51,249 nt of DNA, taken from Deltaproteobacteria bacterium (lineage in GTDB: Bacteria > Desulfobacterota > Syntrophia > Syntrophales > UBA8958). Below are positions 1 through 8,859 of the stretch, piece by piece. Every line of letters starts with the position of its first letter. Position 1 is the stretch's first letter. The position numbers and the translations under genes are program-made. Under the pieces are notes generated by a model. It was not told the DNA's origin. It saw only the letters and a list, made by a program, of their open reading frames with translations, and did not search any database. The stretch spans positions 1-51,249 of the forward strand of contig JAKQIZ010000086.1 of assembly GCA_029561465.1 (NCBI GenBank), written 5' to 3'.

Positions 1-141
1 TCCTGTGAAGACGAGTGCCCGGTAGAGGCCATCAGCGAGGGCGAGGATAAATATGTAATCGATCCCAAGGTTTGTACGGACTGCGGGGCGTGTGCGGATC
101 AATGTCCGGTGGAAGCGATCATCCCCGGGGACGACAAGTAA
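1..141 (+). CDS. 4Fe-4S ferredoxin, C-terminal part (start lies before the window)
   Basis: The reading frame is open from the first base to a TAA at 139-141 and gives the last 46 residues of a small iron-sulfur protein. The visible part has one full cluster-binding motif, CTDCGACADQCP (C-x2-C-x2-C-x3-C-P), and before it the end of a second one (Cys-x3-Cys-Pro near the left edge). This is the layout of a bacterial 2[4Fe-4S] ferredoxin, a soluble low-potential electron carrier typical of anaerobes. The spacer between the motifs is acidic. Missing: the N-terminus with the first cysteines. It ends 47 bases before tmk and could share its transcript. A ferredoxin domain ending a larger enzyme cannot be excluded. 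Confidence 0.85.
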   Translation, partial: SCEDECPVEAISEGEDKYVIDPKVCTDCGACADQCPVEAIIPGDDK

Positions 142-188
142 GCGGCCAGGGTCACCCCTTCTTTACCCCTCCCAGTATTTAATACGTC

Positions 189-845
189 ATGGGACTATTC
201 GTTACCTTCGAAGGCATAGAGGGCAGTGGTAAAACCACACAAATCGAACTGGCCGGGGAGTATCTCGGTCAGCGGGGGATACCGTGCCTCCGGACGGAAG
301 AGCCGGGCGGCACTTCTTTGGGCAGGCGGCTCCGGGAACTGCTCCTCAATCGGGGGCCATTCGCTATTTGTCCTGAAGCCGAACTGCTGTTGTTTGCCGC
401 CGCCCGGGCGCAGCATGTCCGCGAGGCGATCCTGCCGGCCCTGGCGGCCGGCAAGGTGGTGCTCTGCGATCGGTTTGCCGATGCCACCGCGGTGTATCAG
501 GGTTACGCCCGGGGGCTGGATATGGAAACCGTCAATTTCCTCAATGCCTTTTCCATCCAGGGGCGACATCCGGATCTCACCCTGCTTTTCGATTTGCCAG
601 TCGAGACGGGGCTGACACGGGCCCGGACCCGCATTGAACTCATGACCCCCGGGCAAAAGGAAGACCGTTTCGAAGCGGAAGAATTGTCTTTCCACAGGAA
701 GGTCCGGGAAGGCTACCTGCTTGCGGCCCACCGCGAGGTGGAGCGGTTCCGGGTTATCGACGCCGCCGGCACCATTGCCGAGCTGCGGGAAACAGTTTGC
801 TTCCACCTGGACAGGATGCTGATGGAGCGGGGATTAAATACATAG
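189..845 (+). CDS. tmk: Thymidylate kinase
   Basis: Phosphorylates dTMP to dTDP with ATP in the cytoplasm, the last specific step toward dTTP. The 218 residues match the family length. The P-loop is FEGIEGSGKTT near residues 7-17. The DRF motif (residues ~94-96) is followed by the substrate-binding stretch ATAVYQGYARG, and an Arg-rich lid region lies near residues 140-165. The ATG at 189 begins at the expected family N-terminus (MGLFVTFEGIEGSGKTT). It is followed after 7 bases by holB, a tmk-holB pairing common in bacteria, which supports both calls. Confidence 0.96.
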   Translation: MGLFVTFEGIEGSGKTTQIELAGEYLGQRGIPCLRTEEPGGTSLGRRLRELLLNRGPFAICPEAELLLFAAARAQHVREAILPALAAGKVVLCDRFADATAVYQGYARGLDMETVNFLNAFSIQGRHPDLTLLFDLPVETGLTRARTRIELMTPGQKEDRFEAEELSFHRKVREGYLLAAHREVERFRVIDAAGTIAELRETVCFHLDRMLMERGLNT

Positions 846-852
846 CGACAGA

Positions 853-1839
853 ATGGGGTTGAGAAGGATGTCCGGAAGGGGTGTCTACGGACATGAACGG
901 CAAAAGGAACAACTGGGAGCGGCCATTGCCAGCGGGCGCCTGGCCCATGCCTATCTCTTTCACGGCCGCGACGGAATCGGCAAGAAGGAGGTGGCGAAAG
1001 CCTTTGCCACGGCCGTCCTTTGCGGGAAGGGGCGACCGGAGGCCTGCAATGCCTGCCGGTCCTGCAAGAAGGTGAAAAGCGGCAATCACCCCGATCTGAT
1101 CACCGTCAAGCCCGACGGGGCGTTCATCAAAATGCAGGCCGTCCGGGAACTGATCGGCATCATGGCCTTCCGACCCATGGAAGGAGGGCGGCGTTTGTTT
1201 CTTATCGACGATGCCGACCGGTTGCACCCGGCGGCGGCCAACGCCCTGCTGAAAACCCTGGAAGAACCGGCGGCGGCGAATATTATCATTCTGATCACCG
1301 CCAAGCCTTACCTTTTGCCCCGGACCATCATCTCCCGCTGCCAGCAGCTCCGCTTCCGGCCCCTGCGCCGGGAAACCGTCGCCCGTTTCCTGGAAGAACA
1401 AGCCGGTCTCGAAGCCACCGTCACCCGCGCCCTTGCCGCCAGTGCCGAGGGAAGCATCGCCCGAGCGCTCCAGCTTCAGCAGGAGGATTATCTGGCGGAC
1501 CGGGAAGGGATCTTGACGCGCCTCGCCTCCGGGCATGCCGGTGCCCCCCTGCCGAGACTGGCGCTGTTCAGGTATCTGGGAAAAAGCAAGAAGGAAATCC
1601 ACGACAAGCTTACCCTTCTGCAATCCTGTTTTCGGGATGCTTTGGTCTGGAAGGAACTCCGGGACCAGGGAATGCTCGTCCACGGCGATCACCTGGATCA
1701 GGTCCACGGCATCGCCAGGCTGACCACGGATGACCTGCTCTTCAATCTGGATGCCATCGCCGCTTCCCTAAGGGCTCTAGAAGCCAACGCCAATAAATTA
1801 TTGACATTAGAGGCCATGACGTTTACACTCCGCCTTTAA
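853..1839 (+). CDS. holB: DNA polymerase III, delta-prime subunit
   Basis: Stator subunit of the clamp loader that puts the sliding clamp on DNA during replication. The 328-residue protein has the AAA+ fold signatures: a P-loop-like HGRDGIGKKE near residues 37-46, a zinc-knuckle cysteine set (C-x8-C-x2-C-x2-C, around residues 57-72), the DADRL region with LLKTLEEP after it, and the SRC sensor motif in ISRCQQLRF. The degenerate P-loop is normal for delta-prime, which does not hydrolyse ATP in well-studied species. ATG 853 lies 7 bases after tmk; an in-frame ATG at 868 is an alternative start with no better ribosome site. Confidence 0.93.
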   Translation: MGLRRMSGRGVYGHERQKEQLGAAIASGRLAHAYLFHGRDGIGKKEVAKAFATAVLCGKGRPEACNACRSCKKVKSGNHPDLITVKPDGAFIKMQAVRELIGIMAFRPMEGGRRLFLIDDADRLHPAAANALLKTLEEPAAANIIILITAKPYLLPRTIISRCQQLRFRPLRRETVARFLEEQAGLEATVTRALAASAEGSIARALQLQQEDYLADREGILTRLASGHAGAPLPRLALFRYLGKSKKEIHDKLTLLQSCFRDALVWKELRDQGMLVHGDHLDQVHGIARLTTDDLLFNLDAIAASLRALEANANKLLTLEAMTFTLRL

Positions 1840-1933
1840 ATCAAAACAACTATGGAAGCCATTGCAATCTATGGATTTCAGAGGAAGTTACTCAATAACA
1901 TTGGGAAACTACTGATGCATTTTTAGGGTGGGT

Positions 1934-2728
1934 ATGTCTGAAGAGTATTTGGTGGGCGTGAAGTTCAAGCGGGAGGGTAAGGTATATTATTTCCATGATG
2001 CCGGCATCCCCCTGCAAAAGGACGATCATGTAATCGTGGAGACGGATAACGGTACGGTCTTCGGCACTATAGTTGCGGAGCGGGAATTGGCGTCCGCAAG
2101 AGGCCGGACCGGCGCTCACAAGCCCATTCTCCGGAAAGCCACCGACGAGGACCTGCAGATCCAGGCGGAGAATCAGGTTATGGAAAGGGAGGCCCGGCGT
2201 TTTTGCGTGGAGAAAGTGACGCAGCGGGACCTTCCCATGAAGATCGTCGATGTGGAATATCTTTTCGATCGCGGCAAGGTGGTCTTTTATTTCACTGCTG
2301 AAAACCGGGTGGATTTTCGGGAACTGATCAAGGATCTGGTGCAGCGGTTCAAAACTAGGATCGAGCTGCGGCAGATCGGTGCCCGGCAGGAGACCCGCAT
2401 GATCAAGGGGATGGGGATTTGCGGCCGGGAGGTATGTTGCGCCACCATGCTGCACAACCTGGACCGGGTGTCCGTGAAGATGGCCAAGGAACAGAGTATG
2501 TCTCTCAACCCGGAGAAGATTTCGGGGCTCTGTGGCCGGCTCATGTGCTGCCTTGCCTTCGAATATGAAACCTATCTGGGCATGAAAAAAGACATGCCCA
2601 AATGCGGCAAGTTCATTCAAATGGACAACACGCGGGCCAAGGTCGTTCGCCATAGCGTCCTGAAAGGCGAAATCACCGTGGCCATGGAAAACGGCGAGGA
2701 ACGGACGGTAAAAGTCGCCGATTTATAA
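1934..2728 (+). CDS. ricT: PSP1/RicT-family protein (regulator of RNase and biofilm type)
   Basis: A 264-residue PSP1-domain protein related to Bacillus YaaT/RicT, which joins a small Fe-S complex that modulates RNase Y-dependent mRNA processing. Seen here: an N-terminal beta-rich half (EYLVGVKFKREGKVYYF), then the C-terminal PSP1 core with two cysteine clusters, CGREVCC and CGRLMCC, which are the family's cluster-ligand candidates. I chose ATG 1934 (MSEEYL) because an upstream in-frame GTG at 1928 adds only two residues. It stands between holB and metG, an arrangement I associate with deltaproteobacteria and Firmicutes. What RicT does outside Bacillus is not established; the symbol reflects family membership. 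Confidence 0.85.
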   Translation: MSEEYLVGVKFKREGKVYYFHDAGIPLQKDDHVIVETDNGTVFGTIVAERELASARGRTGAHKPILRKATDEDLQIQAENQVMEREARRFCVEKVTQRDLPMKIVDVEYLFDRGKVVFYFTAENRVDFRELIKDLVQRFKTRIELRQIGARQETRMIKGMGICGREVCCATMLHNLDRVSVKMAKEQSMSLNPEKISGLCGRLMCCLAFEYETYLGMKKDMPKCGKFIQMDNTRAKVVRHSVLKGEITVAMENGEERTVKVADL

Positions 2729-2759
2729 CCGAATTCAACCCCCGCGAGGTAAGTATGCC

Positions 2760-4661
2760 ATGGACAAGACCTATTATGTCACGACCCCGATTTACTATGT
2801 CAATGCCTCGCCGCACATCGGCCATGCCTATACGACCATCGTCGCCGATGTCCTGGCGCGTTATCATAAGCTGTCCGGCTACCGGACTTTTTTCATGACC
2901 GGTACGGACGAACATGGCGACAAGATCGCCGAGGCCGCCCAGAAGGCCGCCGTCGATCCCAAGACCTATGCCGACGGCATCAGTGCCCAGTTCCGGGACA
3001 TCTGGCCGGAATTGAATGTCGACCATGACTACTTCATCCGCACCACCGACGAAAATCATGTCCGGGTCGTAAGGATGATCCTCCAGCAGGTCTATGACGC
3101 CGGCGATATCTATTTCGGCCACTACGAGGGATTCTACTGTGTAGGCTGTGAACGCTTTTATATGGAAAAGGAACTTGTGGACGGCTTGTGTCCCGATCAC
3201 CAGTGCGAACCGGAGCACCGGAAGGAGAGTAACTATTTCTTCCGGATGAGCAAATATCAGGAGTGGCTGATCAAATACATAGAAGAGCATCCGGATTTCA
3301 TCCGTCCGGAGCGTTACCGCAACGAAGCCCTGGCATTCCTTCGGGAGCCCCTGGAGGATCTATGCATCTCCCGCCCGAAGAGCCGCCTTACCTGGGGCAT
3401 CACCCTGCCCTTCGACGAAAATTATGTCACCTATGTCTGGTTCGACGCCCTGATCAACTATATCACCGGCGTCGGATATCCCGACGGGGAGAACTTCCGG
3501 ACCTTCTGGCCCGCTGTGGAGCATCTCATCGCCAAGGATATCCTCAAACCCCACGGCATTTACTGGCCCACTATGCTCAAGGCGGCGGGAATCGAACCAT
3601 ACCGCCACTTAAACGTCCACGGCTACTGGAATGTCGATCAAAGTAAGATGTCCAAGAGCTTGGGCAACGTGATCAAACCACTTGATTTAAAAGACAAATA
3701 TGGTCTTGATGCCTTCCGTTACTTTCTCTTGAGAGACATGGTCTTCGGCCTAGATTCCTGCTTCAGTGAGGAAAACTTCATCCAACGCGTCAATTCCGAC
3801 CTAGCCAATGATCTGGGCAACCTCATCAGCCGGGTGATGGCCATGGCGATAAAATATTTCGATGGCCGGGTGCCGGCGCCCGCGGCCCCGAACGACCAGG
3901 ATCGGGAATTCAGCACCTCCGCCCGGCGCACCCTGCGCGAGGTGGAGCTGTGCTTCCAGGAATTGACATTCCACAAGGCCCTGATCGCGATCTGGGAGTT
4001 TGTCAATGGGGCCAACAAGTATATCGTGACGAGCGAACCTTGGAACCTGGCCAAGGAGCCCGGTTTGAAGGACCGGCTGGCTACGGTGATCTACAATCTC
4101 CTTGAAGCCCTCAGGTGCATCGCCGTCTTCATTACCCCCTTCATGCCGGGGACGGCGGAAAAGGTGCTGTCCCATCTGGGCATAACGGACATGGCGCGTG
4201 AGGATTTATCCACCCTGGAGGAATGGGGAGGGTTGCCAGTGGGCAATGTCCTGCAAAAAATTGCGGCCCTTTTCCCGCGTATCGAATACAAAAAGGAAGA
4301 AAAAATGGAAGCACAAACAAAAGCTGCGCCGGTATTCAAACCGGAAATATCCTACGAAGACTTTGATAAGATCGATCTCCGCATCGCCCGGGTTCTGGAG
4401 GCGGAACCGGTGCCGAAATCAAGCAAACTCTTGAAATTGAAGATTGATCTTGGGGAGGAGCGAGTGATCGTCGCGGGAATGGGAAAGGATTACAAGCCGG
4501 AAGAGATAGTTGGTAAAATGATCGTTGTCGTAGCCAATCTCAAGCCGACGAAACTCATGGGCGTCGAATCCCAGGGGATGCTTCTCGCCACGGATACCGC
4601 CGAAGGTCTTGCTCTCATCTCCGCCGATCGCGCGCCGGTGGTGGGGGCAAAGGTGCGCTGA
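2760..4661 (+). CDS. metG: Methionyl-tRNA synthetase with C-terminal tRNA-binding domain
   Basis: Charges tRNA-Met with methionine. The 633-residue protein has the class I signatures HIGH (PHIGHAYT, residues 18-25) and KMSKS (residues 296-300). Between them is a single zinc knuckle, CVGC followed by CPDH, as in the one-zinc bacterial type. Residues ~525-633 form an EMAP-II/Trbp111-like OB-fold domain (DLRIARVLEAEPVPKSSKL ... GVESQGMLLA) that binds tRNA and usually mediates dimerisation. It begins 31 bases after ricT. A linker with the charged stretch YKKEEKMEAQTKAA precedes the OB domain. Confidence 0.97.
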   Translation: MDKTYYVTTPIYYVNASPHIGHAYTTIVADVLARYHKLSGYRTFFMTGTDEHGDKIAEAAQKAAVDPKTYADGISAQFRDIWPELNVDHDYFIRTTDENHVRVVRMILQQVYDAGDIYFGHYEGFYCVGCERFYMEKELVDGLCPDHQCEPEHRKESNYFFRMSKYQEWLIKYIEEHPDFIRPERYRNEALAFLREPLEDLCISRPKSRLTWGITLPFDENYVTYVWFDALINYITGVGYPDGENFRTFWPAVEHLIAKDILKPHGIYWPTMLKAAGIEPYRHLNVHGYWNVDQSKMSKSLGNVIKPLDLKDKYGLDAFRYFLLRDMVFGLDSCFSEENFIQRVNSDLANDLGNLISRVMAMAIKYFDGRVPAPAAPNDQDREFSTSARRTLREVELCFQELTFHKALIAIWEFVNGANKYIVTSEPWNLAKEPGLKDRLATVIYNLLEALRCIAVFITPFMPGTAEKVLSHLGITDMAREDLSTLEEWGGLPVGNVLQKIAALFPRIEYKKEEKMEAQTKAAPVFKPEISYEDFDKIDLRIARVLEAEPVPKSSKLLKLKIDLGEERVIVAGMGKDYKPEEIVGKMIVVVANLKPTKLMGVESQGMLLATDTAEGLALISADRAPVVGAKVR

Positions 4662-4823
4662 ACCGCCGCCGCTTGTGAGTTGTCGCCTTGCCGGCGCCAG
4701 CCTCGGCAGCGGGTGACCGAGCGCCGGAGTGGTAACAAAATTCACTCCCGTTTCACCGTGATGGTGTCTTTACTCGGGAAGGTGTCTCACTGCCAAACGG
4801 AGTTGCCGCCGGTCTTTCCGGAT

Positions 4824-6218
4824 TCATGCCACCAGATCCCGTGGGGCTTGCAGGGGGACATCCACCGGAGGAACATATTTATCCAGAAGTACCTTTGTCC
4901 CGGCCATATTCAATTTTGTGAAAAGAAAAGAAAACTGGTTTTCCAACTCCTTCCCGAGGGCGGCCAGGGTAGCCGGGGGCAAATCCCAGAAATCCTTCTT
5001 GAATGGTCCGAATCCCTTCTTCCGGGTTTTATAGAGGAACTGTTCCTCTGTTTCACCTTCCTTCTTTTCGCCCCGGTATGTCTGACGCAGATGGTCATAA
5101 ACCCGGGACTTCAGATCGGCGGGAAGATGGGGGCTCTCGTAAACGATGTTCTGGAACCCCGTGGCCAGATGCACTTCCGCGGTTCCCACGGCGGGAAATC
5201 GGTCGAAGGCCTCGGGCGGCAGGGTCGATGCCCCGTGTTGTACCGCTCCGGCAAGGCCGTAGGTGGCCCGCGCTTCCCGGGAGAGTTGCTCGAGGGTGGC
5301 GAAATCAAGTTTCACCTTGGCTACGGTGCCGTCCGGCATGGGGACACCGCCGTGGGTGGTCCCCGTCTGGATGCTGATCTTGCTGATCCCCTTCATGGCG
5401 GGGCCGATCTTCTTAAGTTCTTCCCTATAACCGGCCATGAAGGCGGCCAGTTCCTCCACCGTGCTGTTCTTCCCGCCCACCTCCCCGATCTCGCCGCCAA
5501 CGGAAACGGTGATTCCCGCCGGCTCCAGATCCCGGATCATGGCCGTCAGCTCCGCCGCAAGGGTATAGTTGATCCGTTGCTGATCCTTGACCGTTTTTTG
5601 GGTGAGATCCACCAGGGTGGAGGTGTCCACGTCGATGTTGTAGAATCCCGCCTCGATGGCCTCCCAGATCAGGTCTTTCACCGCCTTGACCTCCCGCTCG
5701 GAGTTTTGGGCGTATTTCCCCGCATTGATCTGGAAATGATCCCCTTGAAGAAACAGCGGCCCCCGATAACCAACCTTGAGGGCCGCGGCGGTGACGGCGG
5801 CGATATATTCCGTTGGTCGCTGCCGGGTGTAATCGATTTCCGACCGGGCGATCTCGAAAATCACGGGGCCGACGTCGAGCTTCATGGCGGCCCGGAGCAC
5901 CGCCTGGGCGGTGTGGTAGGTGAGGGCGCGGATATTGATGGCGGGTACGGTAAAGCCTTTGGCCTCCCCGCGTCCCATGGCCTCATACAGAGGCTGGATC
6001 GACGCCGAGAGCACACCCGCCGCCGCGCCGGCCCGGCGGATCAGCCACCGGGCCGCGGTGCGCATCGCTTCGTCGTCGCTGAAGACGGCGGTATGGATCA
6101 AATCGTCCACTGCCCGTTCCCGCAATCCGGTCCCGTCGTTGATCTCCACCTGTTCACCGGCGATCTTGAGGATGCCGGCCATGCCTTTTTGCACTTCCCC
6201 AACCTGCTGGTAAATCAC
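4824..6218 (-). CDS. fba: Class II fructose-bisphosphate aldolase, long form
   Basis: Zinc-dependent aldolase interconverting fructose-1,6-bisphosphate and two triose phosphates. The 464 residues exceed the ~350 of the E. coli enzyme and fit a longer class II subgroup. Likely metal and substrate motifs are LQGDHFQIN, the glutamate in GGEIGEVGG, the histidine in TGTTHGG, and QHGAST. Its ATG overlaps the stop of fbp by four bases, so the two are translationally coupled. Together they make fructose-6-phosphate from triose phosphates, the gluconeogenic direction expected in an organism growing on acids. The first ~90 residues are extra relative to the short enzymes. Tagatose-bisphosphate specificity is possible but less likely beside fbp. 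Confidence 0.88.
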   Translation of the reverse strand: MIYQQVGEVQKGMAGILKIAGEQVEINDGTGLRERAVDDLIHTAVFSDDEAMRTAARWLIRRAGAAAGVLSASIQPLYEAMGRGEAKGFTVPAINIRALTYHTAQAVLRAAMKLDVGPVIFEIARSEIDYTRQRPTEYIAAVTAAALKVGYRGPLFLQGDHFQINAGKYAQNSEREVKAVKDLIWEAIEAGFYNIDVDTSTLVDLTQKTVKDQQRINYTLAAELTAMIRDLEPAGITVSVGGEIGEVGGKNSTVEELAAFMAGYREELKKIGPAMKGISKISIQTGTTHGGVPMPDGTVAKVKLDFATLEQLSREARATYGLAGAVQHGASTLPPEAFDRFPAVGTAEVHLATGFQNIVYESPHLPADLKSRVYDHLRQTYRGEKKEGETEEQFLYKTRKKGFGPFKKDFWDLPPATLAALGKELENQFSFLFTKLNMAGTKVLLDKYVPPVDVPLQAPRDLVA

Positions 6219-7162
6219 TTTTCCACCTCCTCCAAATACTTCCGGGCCTTTTCCACTTCATAGCGGCTGCCGATGTAGATGGGACTTCGCTGGCCGATCT
6301 CCTCCACGGGGATGTCCAGGATGCGCCGTTTGCCGTCTGTCGCCTCCCCCCCCGCCTGTTCGATGAGGAAGGCCATGGGAAGCAGTTCAAACAGGAGCCG
6401 CAGTTTTCCCTGGGGGCTCTTCCGCAGGGCGGGGTAGGTGAAAACACCGCCGTTTTTGATCAGCACCTGGTTGATGTCCGGGACGAAACCGCCGCTGTAC
6501 CTTAGCTTGTATCCCGCGGCCTCGAGATCCGCGACGAAACGTAGATGCTCCGGGGTCCAGTCCTTCCGGAGGCCTCCCAGACTGTAAATGTCCCCCTTTT
6601 CCCGGAGACGGATGTTCTCCTGGGAGAGGACATATTCTCCTTCCCGGTTCAGGACGAATTCATGGGTTCCCTTGCCAGCGGAATAAACCATGGTGATCAG
6701 AGGGCCGTAAGTGATATAGAGGGCCGCCACCATGGTTTCCCGACCTTTTCCATACATCGTGCCGTTGTGAATGCCGATGATGGTGCCGATGGCCAGGTTG
6801 GTGTCCACCAGGGACGATCCGTCCAGGGGGTCGGCGGTAACGAAGTATTTTTCTTGGCCTTTACCGATCTGGATGATCTGATCCTGCTCTTCCGAGGCAT
6901 ATTCCCGGACAAAACCGGAAAATTGGAGCTGGTTTTTCAGGATGGCGTCGGAACTCTTGTCCAGGGCCAGTTGCTCCTCGCCGTACATGTTCTTGAATCC
7001 CGCCAGCTTGCGGTTCGACTCATGGATCTTGGCGGAGATGTATTTTCCTGTGACAGCGATCTGCCAGATGAGACGCCGCAGCTCCGTCTCCACGCCCGCC
7101 ATCCACATGTGCCTGCGAAGATCTACGCAAAATTTTGTATAGTCGGAAATTCCCTCGCCCAT
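6215..7162 (-). CDS. fbp: Fructose-1,6-bisphosphatase, class I
   Basis: Hydrolyses fructose-1,6-bisphosphate to fructose-6-phosphate, the committed step of gluconeogenesis. The 315-residue protein carries the metal-binding motif DPLDGSS (residues 111-117), the YSAGKGTHEF region, and the substrate-binding YSGGFVPDI segment near residue 225. The length fits the class I family. ATG 7162 follows a GAGG ribosome site and a small stem-loop in the leader. The gene's stop overlaps the start of fba. Confidence 0.96.
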   Translation of the reverse strand: MGEGISDYTKFCVDLRRHMWMAGVETELRRLIWQIAVTGKYISAKIHESNRKLAGFKNMYGEEQLALDKSSDAILKNQLQFSGFVREYASEEQDQIIQIGKGQEKYFVTADPLDGSSLVDTNLAIGTIIGIHNGTMYGKGRETMVAALYITYGPLITMVYSAGKGTHEFVLNREGEYVLSQENIRLREKGDIYSLGGLRKDWTPEHLRFVADLEAAGYKLRYSGGFVPDINQVLIKNGGVFTYPALRKSPQGKLRLLFELLPMAFLIEQAGGEATDGKRRILDIPVEEIGQRSPIYIGSRYEVEKARKYLEEVEK

Positions 7163-7179
7163 AAGCTATCAACCTCGCA

Positions 7180-7197
7180 AATCAGCTTCCGCTGATT
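7180..7197 (-). promoter_or_regulatory. Stem-loop in the fbp leader
   Basis: On the minus strand AATCAGC and GCTGATT flank a GGAA tetraloop, a perfect 7-bp hairpin ending about 17 bases before the fbp ATG and just upstream of its GAGG ribosome site. It lacks a following T-run, so it does not look like a terminator for fabG. It could tune translation or mRNA stability of fbp-fba, or mean nothing. Confidence 0.35.
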
Positions 7198-7262
7198 AAT
7201 GTTCATGATTTCGCCCGTAATTAGCAATTAATGAGGTTTTTGACAAGATGAAAATGAACGGC

Positions 7263-7991
7263 TTACACCATCCCGCCGTTGACGGAGATCACCTGGCCGG
7301 TGATATAGGAGGCATCAGGGGAGCAGAGGAACCGGACTACCCGGGCCACTTCCTCCGGCCGGCCGATGCGGTTCATGGGAATGAACTCCTTGATCGTTTC
7401 CACCGGGGCATGGCTGATCATGTCCGTTTCCACCAGTCCGGGAGCCACGACGTTTACCCGGATGCCGAACCGGGCCACTTCCGTGGCCAGGGAACGGCTG
7501 GCGGCAATGATGCCGGCCTTGGCCGCCGAATAGTTAGTCTGGCCTCGATTGGCGACAAGACCGGCCACGGAGGCAATGGAGACGATAGCCCCGGATTTTT
7601 TCCGGGCCATATGGCGGAGAACGGGCTTGGTTACGTTGAAAAATCCCCCGAGGGCGGTGTCGATAACCAGGTCCCAGTCCCGGGCGGGCATCATGAGAAA
7701 AAGGTTGTCGGCGGTGACGCCGGCATTGTTGACCAAGACATTTATGCGGCCGAGGCGGGAGATAATTCCACCTATCTGCCGCTCCGTTAAGGCCCGGTCC
7801 GTGACATCGAAGCAGCAGATTTCCCCCCGGCCTCCCTCTGTCTCGATCTCGCCCAGGGTAGCTTCCGCAGTTTCCTGCCTTTGGCGGTAATTTATGACCA
7901 CATAGGCGCCACCGGCGGCAAACTCCCGGACGATAGCCCGGCCGATGCCCCGGCCCCCCCCGGTTACGAGGACGATATTTTCTTCGCGCAC
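7263..7991 (-). CDS. fabG: FabG-like 3-oxoacyl-ACP reductase (short-chain dehydrogenase)
   Basis: NADPH-dependent short-chain dehydrogenase of the FabG type, 242 residues. Seen: the dinucleotide motif [11 protein letters not shown] near residues 10-20, NNAG (~85), the catalytic Ser and YSAAK (Tyr-x3-Lys, ~150-155), and a C-terminus ending VNGGMV as in FabG. I chose GTG 7991 because GGAGG lies 7 bases upstream; a TTG at 8009 would add six residues but has no such site. It is the last gene of the biotin-uptake operon, 73 bases after ecfT. FabG acts in fatty-acid elongation and on pimeloyl precursors of biotin, so its place here may link chain elongation to biotin supply; that link is inferred. 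Confidence 0.88.
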   Translation of the reverse strand: MREENIVLVTGGGRGIGRAIVREFAAGGAYVVINYRQRQETAEATLGEIETEGGRGEICCFDVTDRALTERQIGGIISRLGRINVLVNNAGVTADNLFLMMPARDWDLVIDTALGGFFNVTKPVLRHMARKKSGAIVSIASVAGLVANRGQTNYSAAKAGIIAASRSLATEVARFGIRVNVVAPGLVETDMISHAPVETIKEFIPMNRIGRPEEVARVVRFLCSPDASYITGQVISVNGGMV

Positions 7992-8064
7992 GTCTTTACC
8001 TCCGCTCAATGCATAGAAGCATATTTTCCGGACAAGTCAAGAAAAACCTCGCTCCGGACGGGAT

Positions 8065-8859
8065 TTACATGAAAAGCCGGCAAGCGAAGAACAGGCCGGT
8101 GAAAGAAGCAAGGATGGCGACGGCGGCGTAATCCCCCCTGTTGAGGCACAGTTCCCGCATGGAGGTCCGGGGACCCCGGGCATAACCCCGGGCCTCCATG
8201 GCCGCGGCCAAGTCTTCGGCCCGGCGGAGGGCACTGAGGATCAGTGCTATCGCCAGGCGCCCGGAAGTTTGCAATTTTCTGGACAGACGCTCTCCGGGGA
8301 TCCCTCCGCCACGGGCCAGCCGGGCCGTTTTCATACGCTGGTACTCTTCCAGAAAGGTGGGGGCGAAGCGCAGGGCCATGGCCACCATAACGGTCAGATC
8401 CTGGGTAGGTACACGGAAGACCTGCAGGGGGCGGAGGATCTTGTCTAGGGCTGCGACCAGTTCGGAGGGGAGGGTGGTAAGGGTGAGCAGACCGCCGGTA
8501 ACGACCAGGGCGGCAAACTGCCAGGCCACGGTCCCCCCCTGCACCAGACCTTCGTAGGTCACCGCCGGTAATATGGGCAAGCTGAAGACCTCCCGGCCCG
8601 GGGTAAACAAGGCGTGGAGGAAAAAGAGCAGGACGGAAAAAAAGGCGATGGGTTTGAGGATCCTTCCCAGTTCGCGGATGCCCCCCCCGGAAAAAACGAT
8701 CAGGAGGGCCAGAAAGAGGCTGAGGAGAACGATTTGACCGGGACCGGCCTGAAAGATAAGGATGCTCAGAACCACCGTAGCGACGATCTTTACGCGGGGG
8801 TCGACGTTGCGGAGTGGCGACGGTCCGGGCGCGGAGACCGGGGAGAGCATATTGCTCAT
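8065..8859 (-). CDS. bioN: ECF transporter transmembrane subunit EcfT (BioN-like)
   Basis: Membrane scaffold of an energy-coupling-factor vitamin importer. The 264-residue protein has several hydrophobic helices (residues ~25-65, 70-95, 110-130, 245-264). The two short Ala-Arg-Gly coupling motifs, LARGGG (~185) and EARGYARG (~225), dock onto the ATPases in this family. Its ATG overlaps the ecfA stop by four bases. Because bioY sits in the same operon, biotin is the expected substrate, giving a BioMNY-type system. A shared scaffold serving other S components is possible. Confidence 0.9.
   Translation of the reverse strand: MSNMLSPVSAPGPSPLRNVDPRVKIVATVVLSILIFQAGPGQIVLLSLFLALLIVFSGGGIRELGRILKPIAFFSVLLFFLHALFTPGREVFSLPILPAVTYEGLVQGGTVAWQFAALVVTGGLLTLTTLPSELVAALDKILRPLQVFRVPTQDLTVMVAMALRFAPTFLEEYQRMKTARLARGGGIPGERLSRKLQTSGRLAIALILSALRRAEDLAAAMEARGYARGPRTSMRELCLNRGDYAAVAILASFTGLFFACRLFM

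Noticed and set aside
4680-6263. Long plus-strand open frame (527 codons) opposite fba
   Set aside because: It mirrors the aldolase gene, has Gly/His/Arg-rich shadow composition and no recognisable domain; the minus-strand fba has all motifs.
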